A stretch of 64,000 nt of DNA from Marinomonas profundimaris (GCF_000508165.1 NZ_AYOZ01000003.1:62001-126000), one strand, 5' to 3'. Positions 35,824 through 43,571 are shown, counted from the first letter of the stretch. A program made the numbers and translations. The notes: generated from the letters alone by a model not told the origin.

Positions 35824-37050
35824 TTATTTAGGGCCGAATTCAGCCATGTCTAATTCAACCGCTTGCGCCAGCTGAGTCATGACACCTGGAAAGGCGCTCA
35901 ACACGCGGTTCCAGCTCGGAATAAAAGGCGTTTCCATTGGGTTTTCTAAATACTGATTACCGGCTTTCATGATGTTGCCTGCAAAGAGCTCTACCGCTTG
36001 CTCTTCTGAGTGAACATCAAGTTTAAGTCCATTGATTTCGGCATCGTTACGATACGTTTCAATAAAATCTAGAGCGACTCGGTAATAGGTCGCTTTGATG
36101 GTCCGGAATGTTTCTTGGTTGAAAATCGTACCATTGGTGGCCAGTTTGCGAAAGATGGCTTTGGTGATATCGATCGACATTTTAGACAAACCGCCATCGT
36201 CATTGTCGGCTGATAAGTCTTGGTGTTTGTGGTCGTAAATGTCAGCGATATCGACCTGACACAAACGGTTGGTTGAATAGTTGCGGTACATTTCACTTAA
36301 CACGCCAATTTCCAAGCCCCAATCGCTAGGAATGCGTAAGTCTGTCATGACATCGCGACGGAAAGAAAACTCCCCTGCCAGTGGATAGCGATAGCTGTCT
36401 AGATAATCTAAATAGTCTAAATGACCAAAGACTTTTTTTAATGAATACAATAATGGGGTGACCAATAATCGACTGACGCGGCCGTTCATTTTCCCATTCG
36501 CCGCGCGAGCATAAAAGCCTTTGCAGAATTCGTAGTTAAAGTTCGGGTTGGCAACAGGGTAAATAAGGCGTGCGAGCAACTCTCTGTCGTAAGTGACAAT
36601 GTCGCAATCGTGCATGGCGATGGATTCGGCTTTGCCAGCGGCAAGGTTGTAACCCATACAAAACCAGACGTTTCGGCCTTTGCCTGGGTCGGAAGGCGAA
36701 AGGTGTTCGCCTTTCAATACGCCATCGATCGCTCTTAATCGTGGACCGTCGTTCCATAACACTTTGTAATTTTGCGGAAGGACACTGAAAAATTCGAGCG
36801 CATGGCGATATTGGTCTTCTGTTGCTCTGTCCAATCCAATGATAATCTCAGACAGATACGGCACTTCTTGTAAGTGTTTAATGATATTGGGCATGGCGTC
36901 TGTTTCTAATTCAGAATACAGGCAAGGAAGAATCAGAGACATTGGGCGTGTTTTAGAAAATTCACACAGCTCTTTTTCCATTTCTTCTAACGGGCGGTGC
37001 GCCAGATTGTGAAGTGTGGTGATGATACCGTTTTGATGAAAGTCGCCCAT
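35824..37050 (-). CDS. gpgS: Glucosyl-3-phosphoglycerate synthase-type glycosyltransferase
   Basis: A 408-aa GT-A fold glycosyltransferase resembling GpgS (GT81), which transfers glucose from NDP-glucose to 3-phosphoglycerate. The metal-binding DxD motif is DCD in IAMHDCDIVTYD; other typical parts are SLILPCLYSEL, DPGKGRNVWFCMGYNLA and YPLAGEFSFRRDV. Related enzymes make mannosyl-3-phosphoglycerate. The phosphatase gene upstream and the phosphorylase gene downstream support synthesis of glucosylglycerate, a compatible solute. The Shine-Dalgarno GGAG precedes the start. Confidence 0.87.
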   Translation of the reverse strand: MGDFHQNGIITTLHNLAHRPLEEMEKELCEFSKTRPMSLILPCLYSELETDAMPNIIKHLQEVPYLSEIIIGLDRATEDQYRHALEFFSVLPQNYKVLWNDGPRLRAIDGVLKGEHLSPSDPGKGRNVWFCMGYNLAAGKAESIAMHDCDIVTYDRELLARLIYPVANPNFNYEFCKGFYARAANGKMNGRVSRLLVTPLLYSLKKVFGHLDYLDYLDSYRYPLAGEFSFRRDVMTDLRIPSDWGLEIGVLSEMYRNYSTNRLCQVDIADIYDHKHQDLSADNDDGGLSKMSIDITKAIFRKLATNGTIFNQETFRTIKATYYRVALDFIETYRNDAEINGLKLDVHSEEQAVELFAGNIMKAGNQYLENPMETPFIPSWNRVLSAFPGVMTQLAQAVELDMAEFGPK

Positions 37051-37113
37051 GATAAATCTCCTAAATATTGTTATAAAAATATGGATGGTTCGTGTTGTTT
37101 TCTCTTGTTAGTG

Positions 37114-37932
37114 TTACAAAATGCCTTGTTTGTTTAAGATCAAATTAATGGACTGTGCCCAGCCTTCTGGGCCATAAGCGTCACTTAGCCAAGCATCGCT
37201 TCGATTTGGGATTTCTGGCGGAGCGTGCACTGGTGAACGGATCACCACGGGAATGTCGGCTTGACTTAACATGCCGACGTCGTTTTCGCCGTCGCCCAGT
37301 GCCACGGTAATAACGTCTTCATTTTGCTGGGCATACACTTCTTTTAGCCACAGCATGGCGTTTGCCTTGTCGCAGTGCTTGCCCATTAGGTGGGAAAAAC
37401 GACCGCCTTTTTGAATTTGAACATCAAATTGATCGAGGTGATTGCGGAATGCCGTCAGTGCAAGGTTGGAATCTGTCCACACCATTGGCTCGGTGAATTC
37501 TCGTTGCATGGCTTGTTTTGCATTGGTTTCGCTTAAGCCCGTTATGGCCATTAATTCTTGCCATGTCATGTTGCTAAAACGTTTAAAGGTGTAGTTGTCT
37601 TGTTGACCGTCGGTGAGTTGGATCAAACGGGCGCGCTTTGGCCCAAACGACTTAAGCCAATAATCACCGCAATCTTCCAGCGTTTCATCGATTGGAAGCG
37701 CAAGGTGTTTGGGAATGTAAACGGCGGAGCCATTTTCAACGATAAAAGGGTCTTGGTGATTGAGTTCTTTTCGAAGGGGGATTAACTCACTAAAAGTCTT
37801 GCTGGTGTTGATGATGCAAGGAATAGAAAAGGTCTTTAGCGAGAGTAAAGCAGACTGAGCCGCGTCGAAGCGGTAGGTGTGATGGTCAAGTAAGGTGCCA
37901 TCTAAATCTGTGAATACTAAAAGGCTTGTCAT
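37114..37932 (-). CDS. Glucosyl-/mannosyl-3-phosphoglycerate phosphatase (HAD)
   Basis: A 272-aa HAD phosphatase of the mannosyl-3-phosphoglycerate phosphatase type. Motif I is FTDLDGTLLDH, motif II is in IINTSKTFSE, and motif IV is ALGDGENDVGML. The family accepts glucosyl- and mannosyl-3-phosphoglycerate. Being first in the three-gene minus-strand set with gpgS, it should release glucosylglycerate from its phosphorylated precursor. Which sugar is used cannot be decided from this gene alone. Confidence 0.87.
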   Translation of the reverse strand: MTSLLVFTDLDGTLLDHHTYRFDAAQSALLSLKTFSIPCIINTSKTFSELIPLRKELNHQDPFIVENGSAVYIPKHLALPIDETLEDCGDYWLKSFGPKRARLIQLTDGQQDNYTFKRFSNMTWQELMAITGLSETNAKQAMQREFTEPMVWTDSNLALTAFRNHLDQFDVQIQKGGRFSHLMGKHCDKANAMLWLKEVYAQQNEDVITVALGDGENDVGMLSQADIPVVIRSPVHAPPEIPNRSDAWLSDAYGPEGWAQSINLILNKQGIL

Positions 37933-38070
37933 GTAGATTCCATTTTTAGGCCCATCATACGTTGCTGGTGGGCGTTAGTATTAAGCTTGCAAATCTGGTG
38001 CCAGTGCGCAAAAGTACGTCTTTCTTAACGAGGTACCAGCCTAAGGTTAACTGGGCTGTAGAACAAATTG

Positions 38071-38964
38071 ATGACAAGTTTGCTACGTTTATATGTCTTT
38101 ATCCTTCTTGCTTTGTTTGCCTTCGCAGCCAATTCGGTTCTGTGCCGTCTCGCGCTTGCAGACGGCTTAATTGACCCTGCAGACTTTACAATATGGCGCT
38201 TATTGAGCGGCGCAGTAACCTTGGCGTTACTCTGTCTATTGAATGGCTGGAAAGGAAAAGACCTGTCGATGAAAGTGATCTGGCAAGAAGGTAGCTGGTT
38301 GTCGGCGATGTCATTGTTTGTTTACGCTTTGGGATTTTCTTATGCCTACGTCACATTGGAAACGGGCATGGGAGCCTTGATACTTTTTGGCGCTGTTCAG
38401 CTTACATTGGTCGTGATGGCAGTGAGGGCAGGTCAACAACTGATTTGGTTGGAATGGCTAGGATTGACCATAGCCTTTGCAGGCTTTGTTTATTTGGTAC
38501 TGCCGACCTTGTCATCGCCTTCTTTATTGGGCTTTGTGTTAATGACACTAGCGGGCGTGGCGTGGGGCTTGTACACATGGAGAGGCAAAATCTCGGCTAA
38601 GCCTTTGTTTGCAACCACGTCTAACTTCGTGCGAACCATTCCGTTGTTACTGATGGCGTTGCTTATTATTCATTTCTATAACGATGAACCACAGAGCGCA
38701 CAACGTGAAGGCATTTTTCTGGCCGTCACTTCCGGCGCCATTATGTCTGGGTTAGGTTATGCCATCTGGTACGCCGTTCTGCCTTATCTTAGTGCTTCTA
38801 TAGCGGCTGTTTTACAGCTCTTGGTTCCCATCATCGCCACCGTTGGAGGCGTTATTTTTGCCAATGAATCCATCACTTTACATCTTATAATTGCAACGTT
38901 AAGCGTTCTGGGTGGCGTGTTACTCGTTATTATGGCAAGAAAACGAGCCTCTAAAAACGCCTAG
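38071..38964 (+). CDS. EamA/DMT superfamily transporter
   Basis: A 297-aa, ten-helix transporter made of two EamA domains (first half around residues 5-135, second around 150-290). N-terminal LFAFAANSVLCRLALADGLI and C-terminal FANESITLHLIIATLSVLGG are typical. Members export amino acids, nucleosides or other metabolites; substrate unknown. The ATG at 38071 is preferred over a TTG one codon earlier; the ribosome site is weak. It is divergent from the glucosylglycerate genes. Confidence 0.85.
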   Translation: MTSLLRLYVFILLALFAFAANSVLCRLALADGLIDPADFTIWRLLSGAVTLALLCLLNGWKGKDLSMKVIWQEGSWLSAMSLFVYALGFSYAYVTLETGMGALILFGAVQLTLVVMAVRAGQQLIWLEWLGLTIAFAGFVYLVLPTLSSPSLLGFVLMTLAGVAWGLYTWRGKISAKPLFATTSNFVRTIPLLLMALLIIHFYNDEPQSAQREGIFLAVTSGAIMSGLGYAIWYAVLPYLSASIAAVLQLLVPIIATVGGVIFANESITLHLIIATLSVLGGVLLVIMARKRASKNA

Positions 38965-38989
38965 TTTTGGTGCGCTTTTGTCTTGGCGC

Positions 38990-40117
38990 GCCATAATCGA
39001 CTAATTTATTGAGTGATATTTGGTCGTTTTTGCCCGACAACATAAACATTCCCTCCCCTTATGTCTTTCAAGGGGAGGGCTAGGGAGGGGGTGTCACTTT
39101 GGCTCTTGGGGTTAGCCTTACTCCACATCAACCTGAATAAGTTATTGATTTAACATTTTTTGTAGGTCACGGCTTTAGCCCGACAACGTAATTATTCCCT
39201 CCCCTTATGTCTTTCAAGGGGAGGGCGAGGGAGGGGTTATTACTTTGGCTCTTCAGGGCTTTGATCCTGATTTCCGCTGGAGATGCGAGCAAACCAAACA
39301 CCACCGCTCGACACTGCCGTTTGACCTCGCTCTTAGTGTTTGTCTTGTTCATATCAATCACCTCATTTAGCCCGACAACGTAAACATTCCCTCCCCTTAT
39401 GTCTTTCAAGGGGAGGGCTAGGGAGGGGGTGTCACTTTGGCTCTTGGGGTTAGCCTTACTCCACATCAACCTGAATAAGTTATTGATTTAACATTTTTTG
39501 TAGGTGGGGCTTTGATTCCGACTTTCGCTGGAGATGTGAGCAAACCAAACACCACCGCTCGACACTGCCGTTTGACCTCGCTCTTAGTGTTTGTCTTGTT
39601 CATATCAATCACCTCATTTAGCCCGACAACGTAAACATTCCCTCCCCTTATGTCGTTCAAGGGGAGGGCGGGGGAGGGGCTATTACTTTGGCTCTTCGGG
39701 GCGATGATTCCTCCCCTTATATCTTCCAAGGGGAGGGCGAGGGAGGGGTTATTACTTTGTCTCTTCGGGGCTTTGACTCAGGCTTTCGCTGGAGATGCGA
39801 GCAAGCCAAACACCATCGCTCGACACTGTCGCTTGACCTCGCTCTTGGTGTTCGCCTTGTTCATATCAATCACCTCATTTAGCCCGACAACGTAATTATT
39901 CCCTCCCCTTATGTCTTTCAAGGGGAGGGCTAGGGAGGGGTTATTACTTTGGCTCCTCGGGGTTTTGACCCTGATTTCCGCTGGAGATGCGAGCAAGCCA
40001 AACACCACCGTTCGACACTGCCGTTTGACCTCGCTCTTGGTATTTGTCTTACTCCACATCAACCACCCTATTGAAAGGTAGGTAGCGGCTTTAGCCCGAC
40101 AACGTAATATTTAGTTA
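38990..40117. repeat. Tandem array of hairpin/G-rich repeats with long repeated spacers
   Basis: A gene-free stretch of about 1.1 kb. Six cores lie at 39051-39091, 39197-39236, 39389-39429, 39640-39679, 39710-39748 and 39901-39940. Each is an inverted repeat (CCCTCCCCTT, 9-base loop, AAGGGGAGGG; copy five has slightly shorter arms) that runs into a second pair of G-runs. Each core thus ends in four G-runs with loops of about 1, 3 and 1 bases. Two types of spacer recur. One (about 125 bases, four copies) contains CTGGAGATGCGAGCAA and ends with TTTAGCCCGACAACGTAA; the other (about 60 bases, two copies) contains TAAGTTATTGATTTAACA. Open frames here exist on both strands but only follow the repeats. 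Confidence 0.9.
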
Positions 40118-40414
40118 GGCATAAATACATTGCCTTGAAAACAGATCAGGTCATAAAGTCTGATGGAATCGCTTGCCTTGCTGGTCAAATCACGCTACAA
40201 AAGAGCAAATAAAGAACCAACATAGCGGTTACCAAAGACCATCTGAAGCGGCATCGTCCAAACAGGCTTTGGTGTTTAGCGAGTTATATAACAGGGAAGT
40301 CCTATCATGAAAAAAGCAAATCCCCTATATAGACAACGCTGCCGGTAAACAGTGGGTTATAGCCGAAACTACACTGCTGTATAACCCTTAATTGTTATGT
40401 ATATGGAGATCTAA
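40118..40414. other. Non-coding stretch with attC-like end before the first cassette gene
   Basis: A stretch of nearly 300 bases with no plausible gene. A perfect core-site match GTTAGGC lies at its left edge (40114-40120). At 40344-40400 there is a 57-base element: AAC, then GGGTTATA (40354-40361), an 18-base centre, TATAACCC (40380-40387), six bases, and GTTATGT. This is the size and layout of a short attC site, but the left core GGTAAAC fits poorly. A competing stem CAGTG/CACTG overlaps the first. Confidence 0.4.
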
Positions 40415-40693
40415 GTGAATAAGAAGGAAGCCGAAGAACTAAGTGTTCTATTAATGCAAGTTTCAGGAAAGCTCGACCAAAGCGTGCGTTTCGTTATGGA
40501 TAAGGATACAAAAGAAAATTTTGAATCTTATAGATCAAATGCAGGGAAAGTTATGGGAGAAATTTTCTTAGAGATGCTACAGCCTTTATGGGAACGTTAT
40601 CCTGAGCTTAGGCCAAAAGAAATGGATGGAATCTACGAGGTAAATCCTCAAATACACGAACCACATTTTTATAAACCAGATGAAAATTCATAA
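40415..40693 (+). CDS. Cassette-encoded hypothetical protein, 92 aa
   Basis: I do not recognise a family. The start is GTG at 40415 with TGGAG 8 bases upstream. The product is helical and acidic (ELSVLLMQVSGKLDQSVRF, then GEIFLEMLQPLWERYPEL) with a polar C-terminus and no membrane segment. Two features suggest a gene cassette: the gene begins about 20 bases after an attC-like right end, and its stop codon is immediately followed by CAAGC, the same junction (TAACAAGC) as the Shedu cassette downstream. Confidence 0.7.
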   Translation: MNKKEAEELSVLLMQVSGKLDQSVRFVMDKDTKENFESYRSNAGKVMGEIFLEMLQPLWERYPELRPKEMDGIYEVNPQIHEPHFYKPDENS

Positions 40694-40760
40694 CAAGCAA
40701 ATGAAAAATCGCCTTAATTTTCATCTGACCCCAAAAGATATGCATTTTTGCGCGTTTGTA
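40691..40760 (+). repeat. Possible degenerate attC site
   Basis: Starts at the stop codon of the 92-aa gene with TAACAAGCAAATG and ends with CATTTTTGCGCGTTTGTA, so the ends are partly complementary, with AAC/GTT tips. The right core GTTTGTA fits the consensus poorly, so the call is weak. An internal hairpin (ATGAAAA/TTTTCAT) is also present. Confidence 0.35.
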
Positions 40761-41010
40761 CTGGCAGCAAGTCAGAAAGTCTTTTAGTATCAATCAACAA
40801 CATAAAACCCAGCCCATATAACGCGCTGTGAATAAATGTGTAAACCCGCATGCTCGGATTTCCAATTAACCATCCTGTGGAAAAATTTAAAAAGTGCCAT
40901 AGAATCAATTTTTTATAGGGATTTATATGGAAATTAAAAACAGTGTAGATGCGCATGCGCACTATTAAAATGTTAGCTTCTTAAGCGTTTCATCATAGAA
41001 TGGAGTCAAT
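40761..41010. other. Non-coding stretch before the Shedu gene
   Basis: Holds inverted pieces (ATTTCCA with TGGAAAT, and the palindrome GCGCATGCGC near 40950) and, on the minus strand, GCGCGTTATATGG, which resembles an attC right end. I cannot assemble a convincing attC from these. The minus-strand frame across this stretch has no ribosome site and I do not call it a gene. Confidence 0.4.
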
Positions 41011-42150
41011 ATGAACGATTTTACACCACCCCCATTAACTGATGAGGACGTAATTTTAAACTCTAAATTAGAGCACTTATACAACCATGAGTTTAGTGAT
41101 GGACGATTTTTTCAAGTTATATTCTCCGATGAAGATGAAACTCATATAAAATTAGCGGCAAGAACTTGTCTTAAGGTTGTTTACCTCAAAGAAAAAGATG
41201 ATATTGAGGGGTTTGAAATAATTAAAGTTGTTTCAAATAAAGAAAAAGAACGGGTAAAATTATCTAAATTTAATTTGGAACAACTAACTTGCTTCTTAGA
41301 GTTTATCAAAGAGCTAAACTTCAAAGATGTTACTAAACGTCGTATATCTTTGGCTGATGATGAATTAAGTGTTTTAGATTCTGAAACTAAAGCCAAGATA
41401 GCTACACTTCTATCAGGAGAGGACGGTAGTGATGTAGTGTACGAATTATTGGATAATGGCTTAATTACCAATCAAGATCTTGTAAATACAGGCTATAGAA
41501 AACATCAATTAGAAGTATTTGATTCACTACTAAATAGAAACGGTTTAGCTTATTATAAAATTCAAATAGGTAAACCAAATACAAAAGATGAAACAGCTTG
41601 GCAGCATTTTTTTCAAGCCAACGAGTGGATCTTTGGTTACGGTTTAGATTATAGGTTCCAAGGAATTCTCCAGAAAGAATTTCATGCATCAACATCTAAT
41701 GCAGCAGGTAAAGAAGAGGTTATTGCTGACTTTCTTTTAGGTGATAAAAAATTCACTACATTTGTTGAATTAAAATTACCCAATACTGAGCTTTTCAATA
41801 AGTCTAAAAATAGATCTAATTGTTGGAGCCTGTCTAACTGCTTAATAGATGCTTTTTCACAGATCCTAGAACAAAAAGCTAGTGGTCAAATTAAAATTGA
41901 AACTAGTAAGGAGTTTATTGGTGACAATTACGAAGAAATAACGCAACATTCATACGATTCAAAAACTATTTTATTAATGGGCTCGTGGTCTCAAATTGAT
42001 AATGATCCCACTGGTATCAAGCGGATTAAAGAGAAAACCTTAGAGTTATTTCGCAGAGATTCTAGAAACGTAGAGTTAGTCACTTATGATGAGCTTTATG
42101 AAAGAGCAAGATTTATTGTTCATAACGAGAACCATTCAAAACGAAGCTAA
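41011..42150 (+). CDS. sduA: Shedu-type anti-phage nuclease (SduA, DUF4263)
   Basis: A 379-aa protein whose C-terminal half matches the Shedu (SduA_C, formerly DUF4263) nuclease domain. The signature runs from W197 through WIFGYGLDYRF (206-216) to ADFLL (239-243) and FVELKLPNT (251-259). D240, E253 and K255 form a plausible PD-(D/E)xK active site. Shedu is a single-gene anti-phage defence system; N-terminal regions vary and are thought to sense the trigger. Here about 180 N-terminal residues show no domain I recognise. GGAG precedes the ATG. The stop codon merges into an attC site, so the gene is a mobile cassette. Base composition is clearly more AT-rich than the chromosomal neighbours. Confidence 0.88.
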   Translation: MNDFTPPPLTDEDVILNSKLEHLYNHEFSDGRFFQVIFSDEDETHIKLAARTCLKVVYLKEKDDIEGFEIIKVVSNKEKERVKLSKFNLEQLTCFLEFIKELNFKDVTKRRISLADDELSVLDSETKAKIATLLSGEDGSDVVYELLDNGLITNQDLVNTGYRKHQLEVFDSLLNRNGLAYYKIQIGKPNTKDETAWQHFFQANEWIFGYGLDYRFQGILQKEFHASTSNAAGKEEVIADFLLGDKKFTTFVELKLPNTELFNKSKNRSNCWSLSNCLIDAFSQILEQKASGQIKIETSKEFIGDNYEEITQHSYDSKTILLMGSWSQIDNDPTGIKRIKEKTLELFRRDSRNVELVTYDELYERARFIVHNENHSKRS

Positions 42151-42244
42151 CAAGCTGTTAAAAAAGGACAAAAAACAGTTGGCTTTTGCTCCTTCGTCGC
42201 TAATTTTAGCCAACTATTTTTTGCCTGTTAACAGGGCGTTATAT
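42145..42244 (+). repeat. attC recombination site after the Shedu gene
   Basis: A 100-base imperfect palindrome. Left core AGCTAAC (42145-42151) and right core GTTATAT (42238-42244) have AAC/GTT tips. Inside, CTGTTAA pairs with TTAACAG, GGACAAAAAA pairs with TTTTTTGCC with one extra base on the left arm (an extrahelical base, the hallmark that orients attC), and AGTTGGCT (42177-42184) pairs with AGCCAACT (42208-42215). It starts within the Shedu stop codon. Confidence 0.85.
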
Positions 42245-42262
42245 TTACAAGGAAGTATCGAG

Positions 42263-43033
42263 TTGAATATCAAAGATCAAATTACAGAAAAATTAAATAA
42301 AGCAAAACAATGGATTGCTAATACTAAAAAAAAGTATCTAAATTTTTTCTATGCGTTAATTTTTTCTTACATAGCATTGTTTTTTACTATTTACTTACAG
42401 TTCCCTAAATCCCTAGTACTGATTGTACTTATATTGACTTTAATAATTCCTTTTGCAATGGTTCTTATGATTCTTACAGAAAACTATATTTACCAAACAT
42501 TAAAGAAAAGCATGTGGGGAAAAGGCGTTTTATCTGTAATTGTCGCCGTATATAGTGCTTTGGCATATATTTGGGCGTCAGGTGAGGTGAACAGTATATT
42601 CTTAGAAGCACCAGGGATTTTCCCATGGACTATAACAATTCTTACAGTAGTTCACTTTTTTAAAAATGTAGTTATTGGTGTTATGGGTAGCTACTTCATA
42701 TTTCTTTTACTTTATGTAAGTATCTGGGTAGTCGATGCTTTGATCCTCAGTTACACGAATTTACTAGATTTTACTAAAAGAGCTTTGTCAGGAATACTTC
42801 TTATTATTGGTGTAGGTTTAACTATCGGATCTGCAAGTTTTGTTACACTACAAAGTAATATATTGGCAAGTAACGTAGCTGTATATGCGGACTTTAATCT
42901 ACATCACACTTGCCAAGGGGATAATTTTTCAAATATTGACGGCGTAGTGTTTTTACCTCAAGGAAAGGTATTGATTGCAAAGCCTTTAAAGCCAATAGGT
43001 TGGTCCTTTGAAAAAGTGCAATGTGTAATGTAA
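42263..43033 (+). CDS. Cassette-encoded polytopic membrane protein
   Basis: A 256-aa protein I cannot assign to a family. About six hydrophobic segments are visible (for example YALIFSYIALFFTIYL, SLVLIVLILTLIIPFAMVL, GVLSVIVAVYSALAYIW, SGILLIIGVGLTIGSASF), after a short polar N-terminus and before a roughly 60-residue C-terminal tail. The start is TTG at 42263, with AAGGAAG upstream; the open frame extends back through the attC site into the Shedu gene, which is not biological. It is the only gene of its cassette. A defence or stress role is possible only by company. Confidence 0.75.
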   Translation: MNIKDQITEKLNKAKQWIANTKKKYLNFFYALIFSYIALFFTIYLQFPKSLVLIVLILTLIIPFAMVLMILTENYIYQTLKKSMWGKGVLSVIVAVYSALAYIWASGEVNSIFLEAPGIFPWTITILTVVHFFKNVVIGVMGSYFIFLLLYVSIWVVDALILSYTNLLDFTKRALSGILLIIGVGLTIGSASFVTLQSNILASNVAVYADFNLHHTCQGDNFSNIDGVVFLPQGKVLIAKPLKPIGWSFEKVQCVM

Positions 43034-43134
43034 ATATAACAAGTCATTTCAGCAGGACAAAAAACAGCTGGTTTTTGCTCGTGCCTCGCTTATTTTAACC
43101 AGCTATTTTATTGCCTCTGAACGCGACGTTACCC
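43034..43134 (+). repeat. attC recombination site after the membrane protein gene
   Basis: A 101-base site with left core ATATAAC (43034-43040) and right core GTTACCC (43128-43134). AGCTGGTT (43066-43073) pairs with AACCAGCT (43097-43104), and GGACAAAAAA faces ATTTTATTGCC. It shares long blocks with the attC at 42145 (AGGACAAAAAACAG and TTTTGCTC), so both are of one family. Confidence 0.83.
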
Positions 43135-43149
43135 TCACAGGAAAACCCA

Positions 43150-43554
43150 ATGACCAAGGCTGTCACAGACCGTTTCGCTGAGTACCCAGAAAACGTTCGT
43201 ATTCGTTTAGAAGAGTTGCGAGGTTTGGTTTTTCTGGTTGCTTCTGACTTGGCGTTGGGCGAGGTGGAAGAGTCTTTAAAATGGGGTGAACCCAGTTACA
43301 GTGTTACAACAGGTAGTCCGATCAGGATGGATTGGAAGCTAAAATCTCCTAATGATTACGGCCTTTTCTTCCATTGCCAAACCAAGTTAGTCGATACATT
43401 CCGCGAATTGTATGGCGAAGTGTTGGATTTTCAGGGAAACAGGGCCATCGTTTTGTCATTGTCTAAGCCATTGCCCGAAGCCGCTGTAAAGCACTGTATC
43501 GAGTTGGCGTTAACCTATCAACAACGGAAAAATTTGCCCTTGCTTGGCTGTTAA
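43150..43554 (+). CDS. DUF1801 family protein
   Basis: A 134-aa protein resembling DUF1801/YdhG-like proteins, a small alpha/beta family without a firm biochemical role. Typical parts are YPENVRIRLEELRGLV, the SLKWGEPSY motif, and GLFFHCQTKLVDTFRELYG. Start is the ATG at 43150, directly after an attC right end; the frame upstream crosses the attC site. It is the last cassette gene. Base composition is closer to the chromosome than the preceding two cassettes, which suggests a different origin. A terminator follows. Confidence 0.8.
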   Translation: MTKAVTDRFAEYPENVRIRLEELRGLVFLVASDLALGEVEESLKWGEPSYSVTTGSPIRMDWKLKSPNDYGLFFHCQTKLVDTFRELYGEVLDFQGNRAIVLSLSKPLPEAAVKHCIELALTYQQRKNLPLLGC

Positions 43555-43571
43555 ACAAAACGACAAAGCAT

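Larger units (their letters stand above)
40394..43560. mobile_element. Integron-type gene-cassette array without integrase (CALIN-like)
   Basis: An AT-rich block of single-gene units, all on the plus strand: a 92-aa unknown, a Shedu nuclease, a membrane protein and a DUF1801 protein. Two convincing attC sites (42145-42244 and 43034-43134) separate the last three, and both belong to the same sequence family, as expected for a sedentary chromosomal array. The left limit is uncertain because the sites at 40344-40400 and 40691-40760 are degenerate. The right limit is set by the last cassette gene, after which no attC is seen. No tyrosine recombinase gene lies anywhere in the window. The area just upstream is the G-rich repeat array. 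Confidence 0.75.

Noticed and set aside
39167..40062. Four long frames (81-100 codons) on both strands in the repeat array
   Set aside because: They are translations of the repeats with the same peptides recurring, without ribosome sites.
38990..40117. Possible CRISPR array
   Set aside because: Repeats are about 40 bases but spacers are 60-200 bases, are themselves repeated, and no cas gene is present. The core is a G-rich hairpin.
40714..40962. 82-codon minus-strand frame before the Shedu gene
   Set aside because: No ribosome site, lies in attC-like or non-coding sequence, and resembles frames produced by chance in AT-rich DNA.
40817..40979. Minus-strand attC with ends GCGCGTTATAT and AGCTAAC
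   Set aside because: The ends are about 155 bases apart and the arms do not pair well enough to call.
42086..42262. N-terminal 59 codons of the long frame of the membrane protein
   Set aside because: They overlap the Shedu gene and the attC site. The TTG at 42263 has a ribosome site.
43111..43149. Upstream 13 codons of the DUF1801 frame
   Set aside because: They fall within the attC right end; ATG 43150 is the natural start.
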